A stretch of 35,384 nucleotides of DNA. Source: Lachnospiraceae bacterium (GTDB taxonomy: Bacteria > Bacillota > Clostridia > Lachnospirales > Lachnospiraceae). The notes under the pieces are model-generated. The model worked only from the letters and a program-made list of their open reading frames with translations. It made no database searches and was not told the DNA's origin. This document shows positions 23,945 through 33,215 of this stretch, in pieces; position 1 is the stretch's first letter; each line of letters begins with the position of its first letter. The position numbers and the translations under genes are program-made. The stretch is taken from assembly GCA_029067805.1 (NCBI GenBank), contig JAIEDW010000260.1, positions 1-35,384 on the forward strand. The letters run 5' to 3'.

Positions 23945-24718
23945 TTATTCACCGTCTGCAAACGTCGCAACCCATTCGCCATATTCCCTGCCAAGCACAA
24001 GTTCATAATCCACTATAAGCTCACGCCTTGTTGTCTGCACCGTTTCCTTGGTCACAGGATTGAAGCCTTCCTTCGCGGTATCTTGAAAATAGATACCAAT
24101 ACCGCGTTTCTGCCAATTCGGAAGTTCATTATAATTAATGCCTTTTTGAAACAACAGTTCATTTTTAAAGGCTACCGATTTGCCTTCCAACATTGCCGTT
24201 GCCTGTCCCTGTCCGATACCCTCTTTTCGCAACGCCCAATAGCAATGCGCATTGAGGGAATTTCTATGAGCATCTTCCTGTCGCCATATAAAATAATCAG
24301 CGACTCTTTCAAGATTCGGCAGCGGAATCACGCGGCAGTCAAATGTCGCAACTTTTCCTAATTTTAAAGAAAACACTGCACTTGCCTCTCCTGCAAGTGT
24401 CGAATTTATTTTCCGTACTTTTCTGCCAAACGTATTGTCCGTTGCATGAAATAAAAGTGAAATCTCATCACTCTCCGTAAAGCCGTAGACAACGCGAAAT
24501 CCACACCCCATAAGGTACTTCACCGTTTCCACCATATAATCCCTGAACCGCACATCAAAGGGCGCTTCAAATTTACAGATTTCCTTTGTCAGCCTTGTAA
24601 ACGACCTGCCGTCAAGCCTTGCTACAAGATACATATCCGGCAGTATGTATTGGTCAAGCGATTCCTCATAAATACGCATCTGCCTGTCAAAATCATCAAA
24701 TTTCATCTCTATCACCAT
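23945..24718 (-). CDS. Thg1-like protein, 3'-5' RNA polymerase (tRNA 5'-end repair)
   Basis: This 257-residue protein matches the Thg1/TLP family: VARLDGRSFTRLTKE (about 32-46) holds the first metal aspartate, and VVYGFTESDEISLLF (about 75-89) holds the second acidic site. WRQEDAHRNSLNAHCYW replaces the eukaryotic HINNLYN segment, so this is a Thg1-like protein rather than a tRNA-His guanylyltransferase. Bacterial TLPs add nucleotides in the 3'-5' direction to 5'-truncated tRNAs. The start is ATG 24718 or GTG 24715; AAAGGAG is very close to both. It follows a PNK-like kinase by 33 bases. Kinase plus TLP suggests RNA 5'-end healing. Confidence 0.87.
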   Translation of the reverse strand: MVIEMKFDDFDRQMRIYEESLDQYILPDMYLVARLDGRSFTRLTKEICKFEAPFDVRFRDYMVETVKYLMGCGFRVVYGFTESDEISLLFHATDNTFGRKVRKINSTLAGEASAVFSLKLGKVATFDCRVIPLPNLERVADYFIWRQEDAHRNSLNAHCYWALRKEGIGQGQATAMLEGKSVAFKNELLFQKGINYNELPNWQKRGIGIYFQDTAKEGFNPVTKETVQTTRRELIVDYELVLGREYGEWVATFADGE

Positions 24719-24751
24719 ACTCCTTTCACAGTCTGCGAATTCTAATGTACA

Positions 24752-25207
24752 TTAATCTTCTCCCACTTTCCAGTCTTCCACAATCATCTGCTCGTTCTCC
24801 ATATGAACAAAATACAATTGGTCAAAACCTTCCGTATAACTTGGCATCTCCAATTTATTGGAAGTCGCTGCAATCGCATTTCTTGGTACTTTAGCTTTTC
24901 CTTCTCTTTTCTCATTGCGCTCCACACAATCACTGATGCGCGATTGAAAAAAATATCCCGTTACATGATATCCGCTTTCTTTTGCCCTGCTGATATATCC
25001 TTGCCTGTCTGCCACTGTCGGATTTGTATTATCAATAACCATACTTCTCCCCAAAGCAAAGCATTCCTCCAACGCAATCCGCTCCTTATTGCGGGTGTGA
25101 AGAGTATCCAAGTTAATATGTGCATATTGCGCAAATTGTTTATGATAAAACGTCGTCTTACCACTCGCCTGTATTCCTATGAAAATAACCATTTCTTTAT
25201 TGTTCAT
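24752..25207 (-). CDS. PNK-like P-loop kinase (AAA_33 type)
   Basis: This 151-residue protein has a Walker A motif IFIGIQASGKTTFY at about 8-21, HINLDTLHTRNKER at about 30-43 (Asp and Arg as in T4 PNK-type kinases), VIDNTNPTVADRQGY at about 57-71, and a lid-like basic segment (ERNEKREGKAKVP). This is the pattern of polynucleotide kinase-like P-loop proteins, which phosphorylate 5'-OH ends. No phosphatase or ligase domain is attached. I chose ATG 25205-25207; an upstream extension to 25249 is unlikely. It is first in a kinase/Thg1-like/GNAT operon and follows a perfect palindrome. RNA as substrate is inferred from the neighbour. Confidence 0.8.
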   Translation of the reverse strand: MNNKEMVIFIGIQASGKTTFYHKQFAQYAHINLDTLHTRNKERIALEECFALGRSMVIDNTNPTVADRQGYISRAKESGYHVTGYFFQSRISDCVERNEKREGKAKVPRNAIAATSNKLEMPSYTEGFDQLYFVHMENEQMIVEDWKVGED

Positions 25208-25291
25208 GTTCTTTTCTACCTGTTTATCTCTGCTATTATTTACAAACACATGATAATTTCATCGCTAATTATTAATTTTTATTTGCATTTT

Positions 25292-25319
25292 GTAATTATG
25301 ACATATATGTCATAATTAC
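25292..25319. promoter_or_regulatory. Perfect 28-bp palindrome upstream of the kinase/Thg1-like operon
   Basis: GTAATTATGACATA is followed immediately by its exact reverse complement. The core TATGACATATATGTCATA has the form of a dimeric repressor or activator site. On the minus strand the left edge overlaps a possible -35 (TTACAA, with AATAAT 16 bases further). No U run follows, so it is unlikely to be a terminator. I do not recognise the regulator. Confidence 0.7.
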
Positions 25320-25324
25320 TCAGT

Positions 25325-26293
25325 TTACACATGCTTCCGCGCCGTCACATTTACCCACTCCCCTTGATAGGTAACGTCAATAACCTCAAGTCCTGCCTGC
25401 TCCACCGCGTCACGGACGACTTGTTCCTTATTATCAATAATACCCGATGTAATATAAATGCCGCCTGGCTTTAGTTGGTTTACAATAATGGGTGTGAGCG
25501 GAACTAACACATCTGCCAAAATATTTGCGACAACAATGTCATATTTTTCATAACCCACTTTGTCCTGCACAGCTTTATCAGTAATAATATTCCCAATCAT
25601 CATCTCAAAACATTCAGGCTTAATATCATTCGTCTTCATATTTTCGCGTACAGCCTCCACCGCACATGGGTCCAAATCCGTTCCCATCGCATGCTTAATA
25701 CCATACATTAAGGAAATAATTGCAAGGATTCCGCTGCCCGTTCCCACATCAAGCAGCTCTGTTTCCGGTGTGATATATTTTTTTAACTGTCTGATGCAAA
25801 GCTGCGTCGTTTCATGCATTCCGGTTCCAAATGCCGTTCCGGGATCAATATGCAGTATCTTCTTATCCTTATCCTCGGGTTTTACCTCTTCCCATGACGG
25901 AATCACAAGCAAATCATCAATATAAAATTGATGGAAAAACTGTTTCCAGTTGTTGATCCAGTCAATATCCTCCGTTTCCGACACCATAATCGTGCCCTCG
26001 CCCACATCCATAAAATTCCGCAGACCGTCCAACTCCTGCTTGATGTTTGCAACTATTTCGTCTGTGTCAACAGGATTTTCCTCACTATCCTCCACAAAAA
26101 AACTAAGATACGCAATCCCATCGTCTTCCGGTCCGTCGGGAAGAATATCAACAAACATCTGCTCTTTCTCCAGCGGCGTCAACGGAACCTTATCTTCAAT
26201 CTGGGCACCCTCCAACCCAATATCATAGAGCGTGCTGATAATGATATCCTCAGCATCCGTAATCGTTTTTACCGTAAATTTTTTCCACTTCAT
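25325..26293 (-). CDS. prmA: Ribosomal protein L11 methyltransferase
   Basis: This 322-residue protein starts MKWKKFTVKTITDAEDII and has the PrmA layout: an N-terminal ferredoxin-like L11-binding domain, then DPGTAFGTGMHETTQLC, SAM motif LLDVGTGSGILAI (about 182-194), GTDLDPCAVEAV and the VVANILADVL catalytic motif (NxL type). It trimethylates L11. ATG 26291-26293 has AAAGGGG 8 bases upstream; the longer frame to 26317 is less likely. It follows dnaJ as in B. subtilis, but a terminator-like hairpin lies between. Confidence 0.95.
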   Translation of the reverse strand: MKWKKFTVKTITDAEDIIISTLYDIGLEGAQIEDKVPLTPLEKEQMFVDILPDGPEDDGIAYLSFFVEDSEENPVDTDEIVANIKQELDGLRNFMDVGEGTIMVSETEDIDWINNWKQFFHQFYIDDLLVIPSWEEVKPEDKDKKILHIDPGTAFGTGMHETTQLCIRQLKKYITPETELLDVGTGSGILAIISLMYGIKHAMGTDLDPCAVEAVRENMKTNDIKPECFEMMIGNIITDKAVQDKVGYEKYDIVVANILADVLVPLTPIIVNQLKPGGIYITSGIIDNKEQVVRDAVEQAGLEVIDVTYQGEWVNVTARKHV

Positions 26294-26350
26294 CTGTTTA
26301 TCCCCTTTCACAACCAAACATCGACACGCTGCCGCGAGTCATTTTATTGG

Positions 26351-26408
26351 ATGAAAAAACTTCCGCATGAAATAATATCTTAATCAATATCATACCATAC
26401 GGAAGTTT
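26351..26408 (-). terminator. Terminator-like stem-loop after dnaJ
   Basis: On the minus strand AAACTTCCGTATG (26396-26408) pairs with CATGCGGAAGTTT (26357-26369) with one G-U pair, around a 26-base AT-rich loop, followed by TTTTTTC. It may be partial, allowing some read-through into prmA. Confidence 0.72.
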
Positions 26409-26414
26409 GAATTA

Positions 26415-27584
26415 CTATTTATTAAAGAAACTTTTACGCTTCTTTTTGTCCTTGTCGTCATTGCTGTCATGGTTATCCATATTCTTAACAGACTCCAGAC
26501 TGTTTCCCGTTTCCTTATCAAACTGACGCAGCAAATCCTTTGCCTCGCTTGAAAGCTTTTCGGGAACCTGTACCACAAGTGTGACATAATGGTCGCCGCG
26601 CACTTCTTTATTCCGAAGAGAAGGAACACCCTTTCCGCGCAATCTGACACGCGTGTCAGTTTGTGTGCCTGCTTTTACGTCATAAACGACCTTGCCGTCA
26701 ACCGTATCAATCAGCACTTCTCCGCCAAGCGCCGCTACCGCGAAAGAAACCGGCACTGTCGAGAATATGTTCATATCCTGCCGCTGGAAAATAGGGTGTC
26801 TGTCAACCACAACTTCCACAAGCAAATCGCCTCTTGGTCCGCCGTTTACACCCGGCTCGCCCTTATCTCTGATGCGCACGCTCTGGCCATTGTCGATACC
26901 TGCCGGAATGGACACCTGTATCTTCTTTCTGCCCGAAATATAACCGCTTCCGCCACAATCAGGGCACTTATCTTTGATCGTCTTTCCAGTACCGCCACAA
27001 TCGGGACAAGTCTGTGAATTCTGAATTGTTCCAAACGGAGTCTGGCGTCTTGTCACTACCTGACCACGCCCGCCGCAGCGATGACATGTTTCCGGAGAAG
27101 TTCCGGGTTTTGCCCCACTTCCGTTACAAGTTTTACAGGTATCTTTCAGATTCAAGTCAAGCTCTTTTTCTACGCCAAACACAGCCTCCGAAAATGATAT
27201 CCGGACGCTGGTTCGAAGATTCGCTCCGCGCATCGGCCCGTTGCTTGCACGACGGCTTCCGCCTCCGAAAAAGTCCCCAAAAATATCGCCGAATATGTCT
27301 GAGAAATCCGCTCCGCTAAAATCAAAACCGCCGAAACCGCCGGCTCCTCCACCCTCAAACGCAGCATGACCAAACTGGTCATACTGACGCCTTTTGTCAG
27401 GGTCACTCAGAACTGCATATGCCTCCGACGCTTCCTTAAATTTCTTCTCCGCTTCTGCATCTCCCGGATTCATATCAGGATGATATTTCTTGGCAAGCTG
27501 TCTGTATGCTTTTTTGATCGAGGCATCATCGGCGCCGCGCTCGACGCCCAATACCTCATAATAATCTCTTTTCTGCTCCGCCAT
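26415..27584 (-). CDS. dnaJ: Chaperone DnaJ (Hsp40)
   Basis: This 389-residue type I DnaJ has a J domain (about 6-72) with the HPD tripeptide in [12 protein letters not shown], a Gly/Phe-rich linker ([13 protein letters not shown]), and four zinc-binding repeats: [24 protein letters not shown] and [10 protein letters not shown]-terminal substrate-binding region follows. It stimulates DnaK ATPase and delivers unfolded clients. It begins 6 bases after dnaK and ends with a basic tail ([11 protein letters not shown]). It is regulated with the operon through CIRCE/HrcA. Confidence 0.97.
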   Translation of the reverse strand: MAEQKRDYYEVLGVERGADDASIKKAYRQLAKKYHPDMNPGDAEAEKKFKEASEAYAVLSDPDKRRQYDQFGHAAFEGGGAGGFGGFDFSGADFSDIFGDIFGDFFGGGSRRASNGPMRGANLRTSVRISFSEAVFGVEKELDLNLKDTCKTCNGSGAKPGTSPETCHRCGGRGQVVTRRQTPFGTIQNSQTCPDCGGTGKTIKDKCPDCGGSGYISGRKKIQVSIPAGIDNGQSVRIRDKGEPGVNGGPRGDLLVEVVVDRHPIFQRQDMNIFSTVPVSFAVAALGGEVLIDTVDGKVVYDVKAGTQTDTRVRLRGKGVPSLRNKEVRGDHYVTLVVQVPEKLSSEAKDLLRQFDKETGNSLESVKNMDNHDSNDDKDKKKRKSFFNK

Positions 27585-27590
27585 ATTAGA

Positions 27591-29471
<1,881 letters not shown>

Positions 29472-29532
29472 CTATATTTGAAATCCTTTTAATTTGTTAT
29501 TTTTTATTATCTTACTTTTTCTCAATGCGCGA

Positions 29533-29618
29533 ATTTGTGCCTCTGCACAAATCTGCTGCGTGAAGTTTTAGAAATTGTTAGTCTGCGTACTTTGCAGGCT
29601 TAGAATTTCTCTTCACGC
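29533..29618. repeat. Hairpin repeat between grpE and dnaK (repeat family, copy B)
   Basis: GCGTGAAG (29558-29565) and CTTCACGC (29611-29618) enclose a 17-bp imperfect stem (29570-29586 with 29594-29610). A separate 8-bp hairpin, ATTTGTGC-CTCT-GCACAAAT, is at 29533-29552. On the minus strand the core AATTCTAAGCCTGCAAAGTA matches copy A's AATTCTAAGTAAGCAAAAGA, and both continue with ACGC..ACTAA.AATT. It starts just after the grpE stop. No U run follows. Confidence 0.68.
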
Positions 29619-29619
29619 T

Positions 29620-30252
29620 TTATTCTACGACCGCTACCATGCTATGGCGCACGACGCTGTCGCGGTAAGTATAGCCTTTTTGCAATTCCTGTGCGACGAT
29701 GCCCGAATCGTATTCCTCGCTTGCCGTCTGCATCACCGCATTGTGAAGTTCCGGATTAAATTCGCATCCGACTGCCTCAATCGGCTTTACCTCAAGCTTT
29801 TCAAGCTCGGTAATAAGCTGTTTATATACCATGTTCATACCTTCCGCAAAAGGTTGTTTCATTTCCTCCTCGGAAAGTCCCGCAAGTCCTCTTTCGAAAT
29901 TGTCTACCACCGGTAAGATCTTTTCAATCACGCTCTTTGCACCGGTTTCAAACATTGCTGCCTTCTCTTTCTCGGAACGCTTTCTGAAATTGTCAAACTC
30001 CGCCATCTGGCGTTTGACCCTGTCCTCAAGCTCATCCACTTTTTCTTGAAGTTTATTGGACTTTTTTTCTTTTCCCAAAATGGATTTTTTCTTTCCTTTT
30101 TTCTCACCCGACTCGGCATCTTCCGCTGCGGTTTCCTCGAGTGCGGCATCTTCTTCCAATGTTGTATCTTCGGAAACGGGTTCTTCGGAATTGGTATTCT
30201 CAGAATCGGTATTTTCCAACGTATCCTGTTTGTCTAATTCTTTTTCTTCCAC
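29620..30252 (-). CDS. grpE: Nucleotide exchange factor GrpE
   Basis: This 210-residue protein has a long acidic, disordered N-terminus (about 1-55; many Glu/Asp/Thr), a basic stretch, a coiled coil with the GrpE motif AEFDNFRKRSEKEK (about 84-97), and a C-terminal beta domain (GCEFNPELHNAVMQ, GYTYRDSVVRHSMVAVVE). It releases ADP from DnaK. The start is GTG at 30250-30252; the possible ribosome binding site AAAGGA is 12 bases upstream, so start choice is moderate. It lies between hrcA and dnaK. Confidence 0.95.
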   Translation of the reverse strand: MEEKELDKQDTLENTDSENTNSEEPVSEDTTLEEDAALEETAAEDAESGEKKGKKKSILGKEKKSNKLQEKVDELEDRVKRQMAEFDNFRKRSEKEKAAMFETGAKSVIEKILPVVDNFERGLAGLSEEEMKQPFAEGMNMVYKQLITELEKLEVKPIEAVGCEFNPELHNAVMQTASEEYDSGIVAQELQKGYTYRDSVVRHSMVAVVE

Positions 30253-30288
30253 TCTTACTCGTCGTCCTTTCTATATAAAATATCTATA

Positions 30289-31350
30289 TTAAGTCTGCCC
30301 ATCCTCTTTTTTGTAGATCGTGTCGAGCTGACTCTTTAACGTCTTCAAGGTGTGGATTACCTTATCATAATCCATACGCCGCGGTCCGATGATGCCAATC
30401 GTTCCTTTTACGCCCTCCTCAAGTTCGTAAGTCGCCGTGACCACGCTGCAATCCTTCATTGTTTTTACGGGCGTTTCGTTTCCTATATATACTTGTATTC
30501 CCGTACCCGTTTCATCGGTAAGCGTTTCGTTGACCAGTTCGGTCAAGAGTTGTTTTTCCTCAAATGTGGTAATCAGCTCGCTTGCCCTTTGATTGTCCGC
30601 AAGCTCGGGATATTTAAAAATATTGTTTGTGCCGCTTGTGTAAATTTCAATATCTTCATCGCTCTTGATTTCTGCCGCCACGGCATCCATCACTTCTGCC
30701 ACAATTCCGGCATAAGTTCCTGCCTGCTGCTTAAGCTTTGATATCATCGCAAGATTGATTTCCTCAATCGGCAGTCCATTTAAATTCGTGTTTAACAAAA
30801 TATTGAGCTTTAACAGCGTTTCATCATCCAGAGGATCGTCAACGGATATCATACTGTTTCTGATCACGTTTCCCTCGATGACAATCGTGGTGAGCAGCTG
30901 TCCCTTGTCAACTCTTGAGAGCTGTATAAATTTCAGCTTGTTGCCTCTCACTTGAGGCGCCGTTATCATGGTGGCGTAATTTGTATTGACGGCAAGCATT
31001 TTTGCCATCTGTTTCAGCACCGACTCCATTTTGTCTTCGCGCTCGAGGAGGATGCGCTGCATTTCCTTGACTTCCTGCGTCGCTTGGTTGAGCTGTTCCT
31101 CTTTTTCAAGCATCATGCGGTCTACATATAGCCGATATCCCTTGTCTGACGGGATACGCCCCGCAGAAGTATGCGGCTGGATGATATAACCGAGCTCCTC
31201 TAAGTCGGACATCTCATTTCGGATTGTGGCAGAACTTAGGTTTAAATCGGTGTACTTTGAAATGGTTCTGCTGCCCACCGGTTCGCCTGTTTCCAAATAG
31301 TTTTGGATAATCGCCTGAAGAATTTTCTGCTTCCGCTCATCTAAATCCAA
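30289..31350 (-). CDS. hrcA: Heat-inducible transcription repressor HrcA
   Basis: This 353-residue protein has an N-terminal winged helix (KQKILQAIIQNYLETGEPVG, SSATIRNEMSDLEELG, HTSAGRIPSDKGYRLYVD) and a C-terminal GAF-like domain ending in IGPRRMDYDKVI. It binds CIRCE and represses the hrcA and groESL operons; activity depends on GroEL. The start is TTG at 31348-31350, with GGAGG 9 bases upstream. It is first in the operon and about 40 bases downstream of a perfect CIRCE, so it is autoregulated. Confidence 0.97.
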   Translation of the reverse strand: MDLDERKQKILQAIIQNYLETGEPVGSRTISKYTDLNLSSATIRNEMSDLEELGYIIQPHTSAGRIPSDKGYRLYVDRMMLEKEEQLNQATQEVKEMQRILLEREDKMESVLKQMAKMLAVNTNYATMITAPQVRGNKLKFIQLSRVDKGQLLTTIVIEGNVIRNSMISVDDPLDDETLLKLNILLNTNLNGLPIEEINLAMISKLKQQAGTYAGIVAEVMDAVAAEIKSDEDIEIYTSGTNNIFKYPELADNQRASELITTFEEKQLLTELVNETLTDETGTGIQVYIGNETPVKTMKDCSVVTATYELEEGVKGTIGIIGPRRMDYDKVIHTLKTLKSQLDTIYKKEDGQT

Positions 31351-31388
31351 TCTGCCACGCCTCCTTCTGTCCGTATTTTATAAACTTA

Positions 31389-31415
31389 TTAGCACTCGTT
31401 TCAATGGAGTGCTAA
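31389..31415. promoter_or_regulatory. CIRCE operator of the heat-shock operon
   Basis: TTAGCACTC, 9 bases, GAGTGCTAA: a perfect match to CIRCE, the HrcA-binding inverted repeat. It lies in the leader between the promoter and hrcA. Confidence 0.97.
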
Positions 31416-31431
31416 TATTTACATATATTAA

Positions 31432-31458
31432 CTTACTACTTTCCAATTTTATTGTCAA
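31432..31458 (-). promoter_or_regulatory. Probable promoter of hrcA-grpE-dnaK-dnaJ
   Basis: On the minus strand a consensus TTGACA (31453-31458) is followed after 17-20 bases by weak -10 candidates (TAAGTT or TTAATA, about 31429-31435), just upstream of CIRCE. The remainder of 31459-31571 is AT-rich and includes a TATAAT at 31514-31519 without a properly spaced -35. Confidence 0.5.
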
Positions 31459-31571
31459 CAATCTTTTTCTAATTATTTATAAAGATTTTCTAAATTATGC
31501 CGTTCTATCCACTATTATACAGATGATAGGATGTCAACAGTTTTTTGCAACATCAGACGTCAGTACACTTC

Positions 31572-31621
31572 GCAAGCTGCCTTATTGAATCAAAACAGCG
31601 CCGCTTTGCAGCGACGCTTGC
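31572..31621. repeat. Hairpin element downstream of the cupin gene (repeat family, copy D)
   Basis: GCAAGC (31572-31577) pairs with GCTTGC (31616-31621). Inside, on the minus strand, GTCGCT-GCAA-AGCGGC (31600-31615) forms a 6-bp hairpin with a GNRA-type tetraloop, next to a 22-base unpaired stretch. The layout (outer stem, hairpin next to one arm, stuffer) and the CTGCAAA core match copy C. On the plus strand it is followed by TAATTTTTTA, but no plus-strand gene is present. Confidence 0.5.
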
Positions 31622-31644
31622 TAATTTTTTACACATGCTTCTAT

Positions 31645-31989
31645 TTATTTAACAAACTCTTCGCGCATGGGATTGAAGATATCGAGCAGAATTCCTTCCT
31701 CCAGGCAAACGCAGCCATGCTCAATTCCGTTTCGTTTTAAGAGCACATCGCCTGCTTTGACAATTTTCTTTTCTTCGCCGACTGTAAATTCAAACTGCCC
31801 TGATACGACATATGTGATCTGCGTGTGCGGGTGGCTGTGCATTGCGCCGATTGAACCTTTGCTAAAGTGGTTTTCCACGCACATCATCTCGTCAGCGTAT
31901 GCCATGATTTTACGCTCTACGCCTTCTCCGCAAACCTCCGCATCAATCTCGCTGTTAAAGTTCCAAATGTTGTTTTTTGTTGTTTTCAT
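31645..31989 (-). CDS. Small cupin-domain protein
   Basis: This 114-residue single-domain cupin has motif 1 AMHSHPHTQITYVVSGQFEF (about 56-75; His residues as metal ligands) and motif 2 GDVLLKRNGIEHGCVC (about 84-99). It is probably a cytoplasmic metal-binding protein; members of this size are often sugar-related isomerases or small-molecule binders, and function cannot be assigned. I chose ATG 31987-31989, with AAAGGA upstream and a well-placed promoter; a frame continuing to 32199 runs through the promoter and is not coding. It is a single-gene unit. Confidence 0.85.
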   Translation of the reverse strand: MKTTKNNIWNFNSEIDAEVCGEGVERKIMAYADEMMCVENHFSKGSIGAMHSHPHTQITYVVSGQFEFTVGEEKKIVKAGDVLLKRNGIEHGCVCLEEGILLDIFNPMREEFVK

Positions 31990-32029
31990 GGTATTTATTT
32001 CCTTTCTGTTTCTTTTATAACTTGTGGCT

Positions 32030-32058
32030 ATTATACCATTGTCTGTTCTTATCCGCAA
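32030..32058 (-). promoter_or_regulatory. Promoter of the cupin gene
   Basis: On the minus strand TTGCGG (32053-32058), 17 bases, TATAAT (32030-32035), with TGG before the -10. The leader is about 35 bases. Confidence 0.6.
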
Positions 32059-32180
32059 TGTAAAGCCAAATAATTTACCAGCATGATACACTCTTCTTTG
32101 GCGCCGGGAATATTCCCTTATTCCCAGCTCTTTCACATTCCCGGTACTGGCACTGTCCATTTCTGATAAATAGACTCTAT
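32059..32180. other. Non-coding stretch with repeated GGGAAT/ATTCCC
   Basis: Between the cupin promoter and the next terminator no gene is seen. A perfect 12-bp palindrome GGGAATATTCCC (32106-32117) and a second pairing CCGGGAAT (32104-32111) with ATTCCCGG (32136-32143) compete for the same bases. On the minus strand GGGAAT occurs three times within 40 bases, so this could be a small operator or a decayed hairpin. Confidence 0.4.
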
Positions 32181-32223
32181 AAATTTTTAAATAAAACAAA
32201 TCCGGACCACATCATGTGGCCCG
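32181..32223 (-). terminator. Intrinsic terminator after the nuclease-like gene and zinc-ribbon remnant
   Basis: On the minus strand CGGGCCACA-TGA-TGTGGTCCG forms a stem of about 9 bp with one G-U pair (32202-32223) and is followed by GATTTGTTTTATTT. It lies 24 bases after the stop of the zinc-ribbon frame. Confidence 0.78.
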
Positions 32224-32246
32224 AGTTTGATCTCTATATCTGTTCT

Positions 32247-32432
32247 TTATCCTTGTATAATTAATTTGTTGTGAGCTCTACACTTAGGGCATACAAAAGA
32301 ACTGTTCTTCTTAGTGTGCTTCCTTACCGGAGCCCCAACTGTTTCACCCGGTATTAAATGTCCGCACTTATTTTAATCCTCTACAACAACATATTTTTGA
32401 CTTTCTTTTATGTAATAAGGTTTACTTGTCAA
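32247..32432 (-). pseudogene. Broken small zinc-ribbon gene with an in-frame TAA
   Basis: One minus-strand frame, from a TTG at 32430-32432, reads TSKPYYIKESQKYVVVED, then a TAA (32373-32375), then NKCGHLIPGETVGAPVRK, HTKKNSSFVCPKCRAHN and KLIIQG before the final TAA at 32247-32249. CGH and CPKC look like half of a zinc ribbon; the stop falls exactly three residues before the CGH cysteine, where the first cysteine of a CxxC knuckle would be. No start codon lies between the TAA and CGH. I read this as a small gene broken by mutation. The frame overlaps the end of the nuclease-like gene by 11 bases. A sequencing error is possible. Confidence 0.5.
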
Positions 32433-33069
32433 GTATTTTCATTAGTTTTCGCAATTGCGGTCGGGGCTGCTTCATTTCTTTATGTTGCTCACCGCCATAG
32501 AATACAAATGGACTTGCTTTTAGTTTGACCTCTTCCGGATTGTATCCAAAATCCGTTATCAGTCTATCATTATTGGCAGTTTTCAAATATGTGTAACCTT
32601 CCAAAACACAGCGAAGCATCGTTTCTTTACTGTCGGGCTTCTTGAGTTCCAATATCCGCATTATCTTACCGTCACAAGAAAGCAGATCTATTTTACCTGC
32701 TTCATCATCGGCACTTGATTTAAGCGGCGTTTGATAATCCTCAATTTGTCCAATCAAACTAAATGCGCCATAATCTCTGCTTTGTAGGAAAAAGCGCATG
32801 GCGATTTTCTCTTCTTCACGGTTTGAATCGGCATCATATTGTCCATCGTGTCCATTAGTTTTATAGGAACTTTTTCGTGTAATACAATCAATCCCGTTAA
32901 TATAATCGGTTATGTTATCACATAAAAATTCGGCTATGACTTCGGTATAATACTCTCTGGTATCTGTAGTTTTACCTCTATAATTTATAAATTCTTTTTT
33001 ATAAAAAGTGTTTTTATTCTGGAAGGCTTTTCTGCATTGTTCAAGAATTTGCTCCCTTGTATAACCCAT
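32422..33069 (-). CDS. PD-(D/E)XK nuclease-like protein
   Basis: This 215-residue protein has the nuclease pattern GKIDLLSCDGKIMRILELKKP (written in two parts: GKIDLL with D128, and ILELKKP with E141 and K143), and an acidic helix EEEKIAMRF at about 85-93 that could supply the first glutamate. This fits a PD-(D/E)XK endonuclease fold, found in restriction and repair enzymes. I do not recognise the family. It starts at ATG 33067-33069 with GAGG 7 bases upstream. It has no methyltransferase neighbour, so a classic restriction role is not supported. It is flanked by two broken small frames, which suggests an accessory patch. Confidence 0.62.
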   Translation of the reverse strand: MGYTREQILEQCRKAFQNKNTFYKKEFINYRGKTTDTREYYTEVIAEFLCDNITDYINGIDCITRKSSYKTNGHDGQYDADSNREEEKIAMRFFLQSRDYGAFSLIGQIEDYQTPLKSSADDEAGKIDLLSCDGKIMRILELKKPDSKETMLRCVLEGYTYLKTANNDRLITDFGYNPEEVKLKASPFVFYGGEQHKEMKQPRPQLRKLMKILDK

Positions 33070-33071
33070 TT

Positions 33072-33182
33072 TTATACCTCATTTTTTAATAAATAAGTAG
33101 CTGTTTTTACTTTGAAATATTTATTCATACAAACAGCAACACCTTGATTCCCTTGTTTTTTTAATTCTTTATTCGAATTCTG
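33072..33182 (-). pseudogene. Possible remnant of a small coding region before the nuclease-like gene
   Basis: An open minus-strand frame after a TGA (33183-33185) reads QNSNKELKKQGNQGVAVC, MNKYFKVKTATYLLKNEV, stop, ending just before the nuclease-like gene. Its composition is protein-like, but the only ATG is halfway (33126-33128) and lacks a good ribosome binding site. It may be the end of a truncated gene or an 18-residue leader peptide. I cannot assign it. Confidence 0.3.
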
Positions 33183-33215
33183 TCAAACTATTAACGATTT
33201 TTCAAAAATTCATTC

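Noticed and set aside
31514-31537. Second hrcA promoter: TTGACA with TATAAT
   Set aside because: Only 12 bases separate the two boxes, too short for sigma-A.
31990-32199. N-terminal extension of the cupin to 184 residues
   Set aside because: The extension runs through a good promoter and a palindrome region, has no homology, and the internal ATG has a ribosome binding site.
32373-32375. Selenocysteine in a Uxx C motif of the zinc-ribbon frame
   Set aside because: The codon is TAA, not TGA, and no SECIS-like hairpin directly follows.
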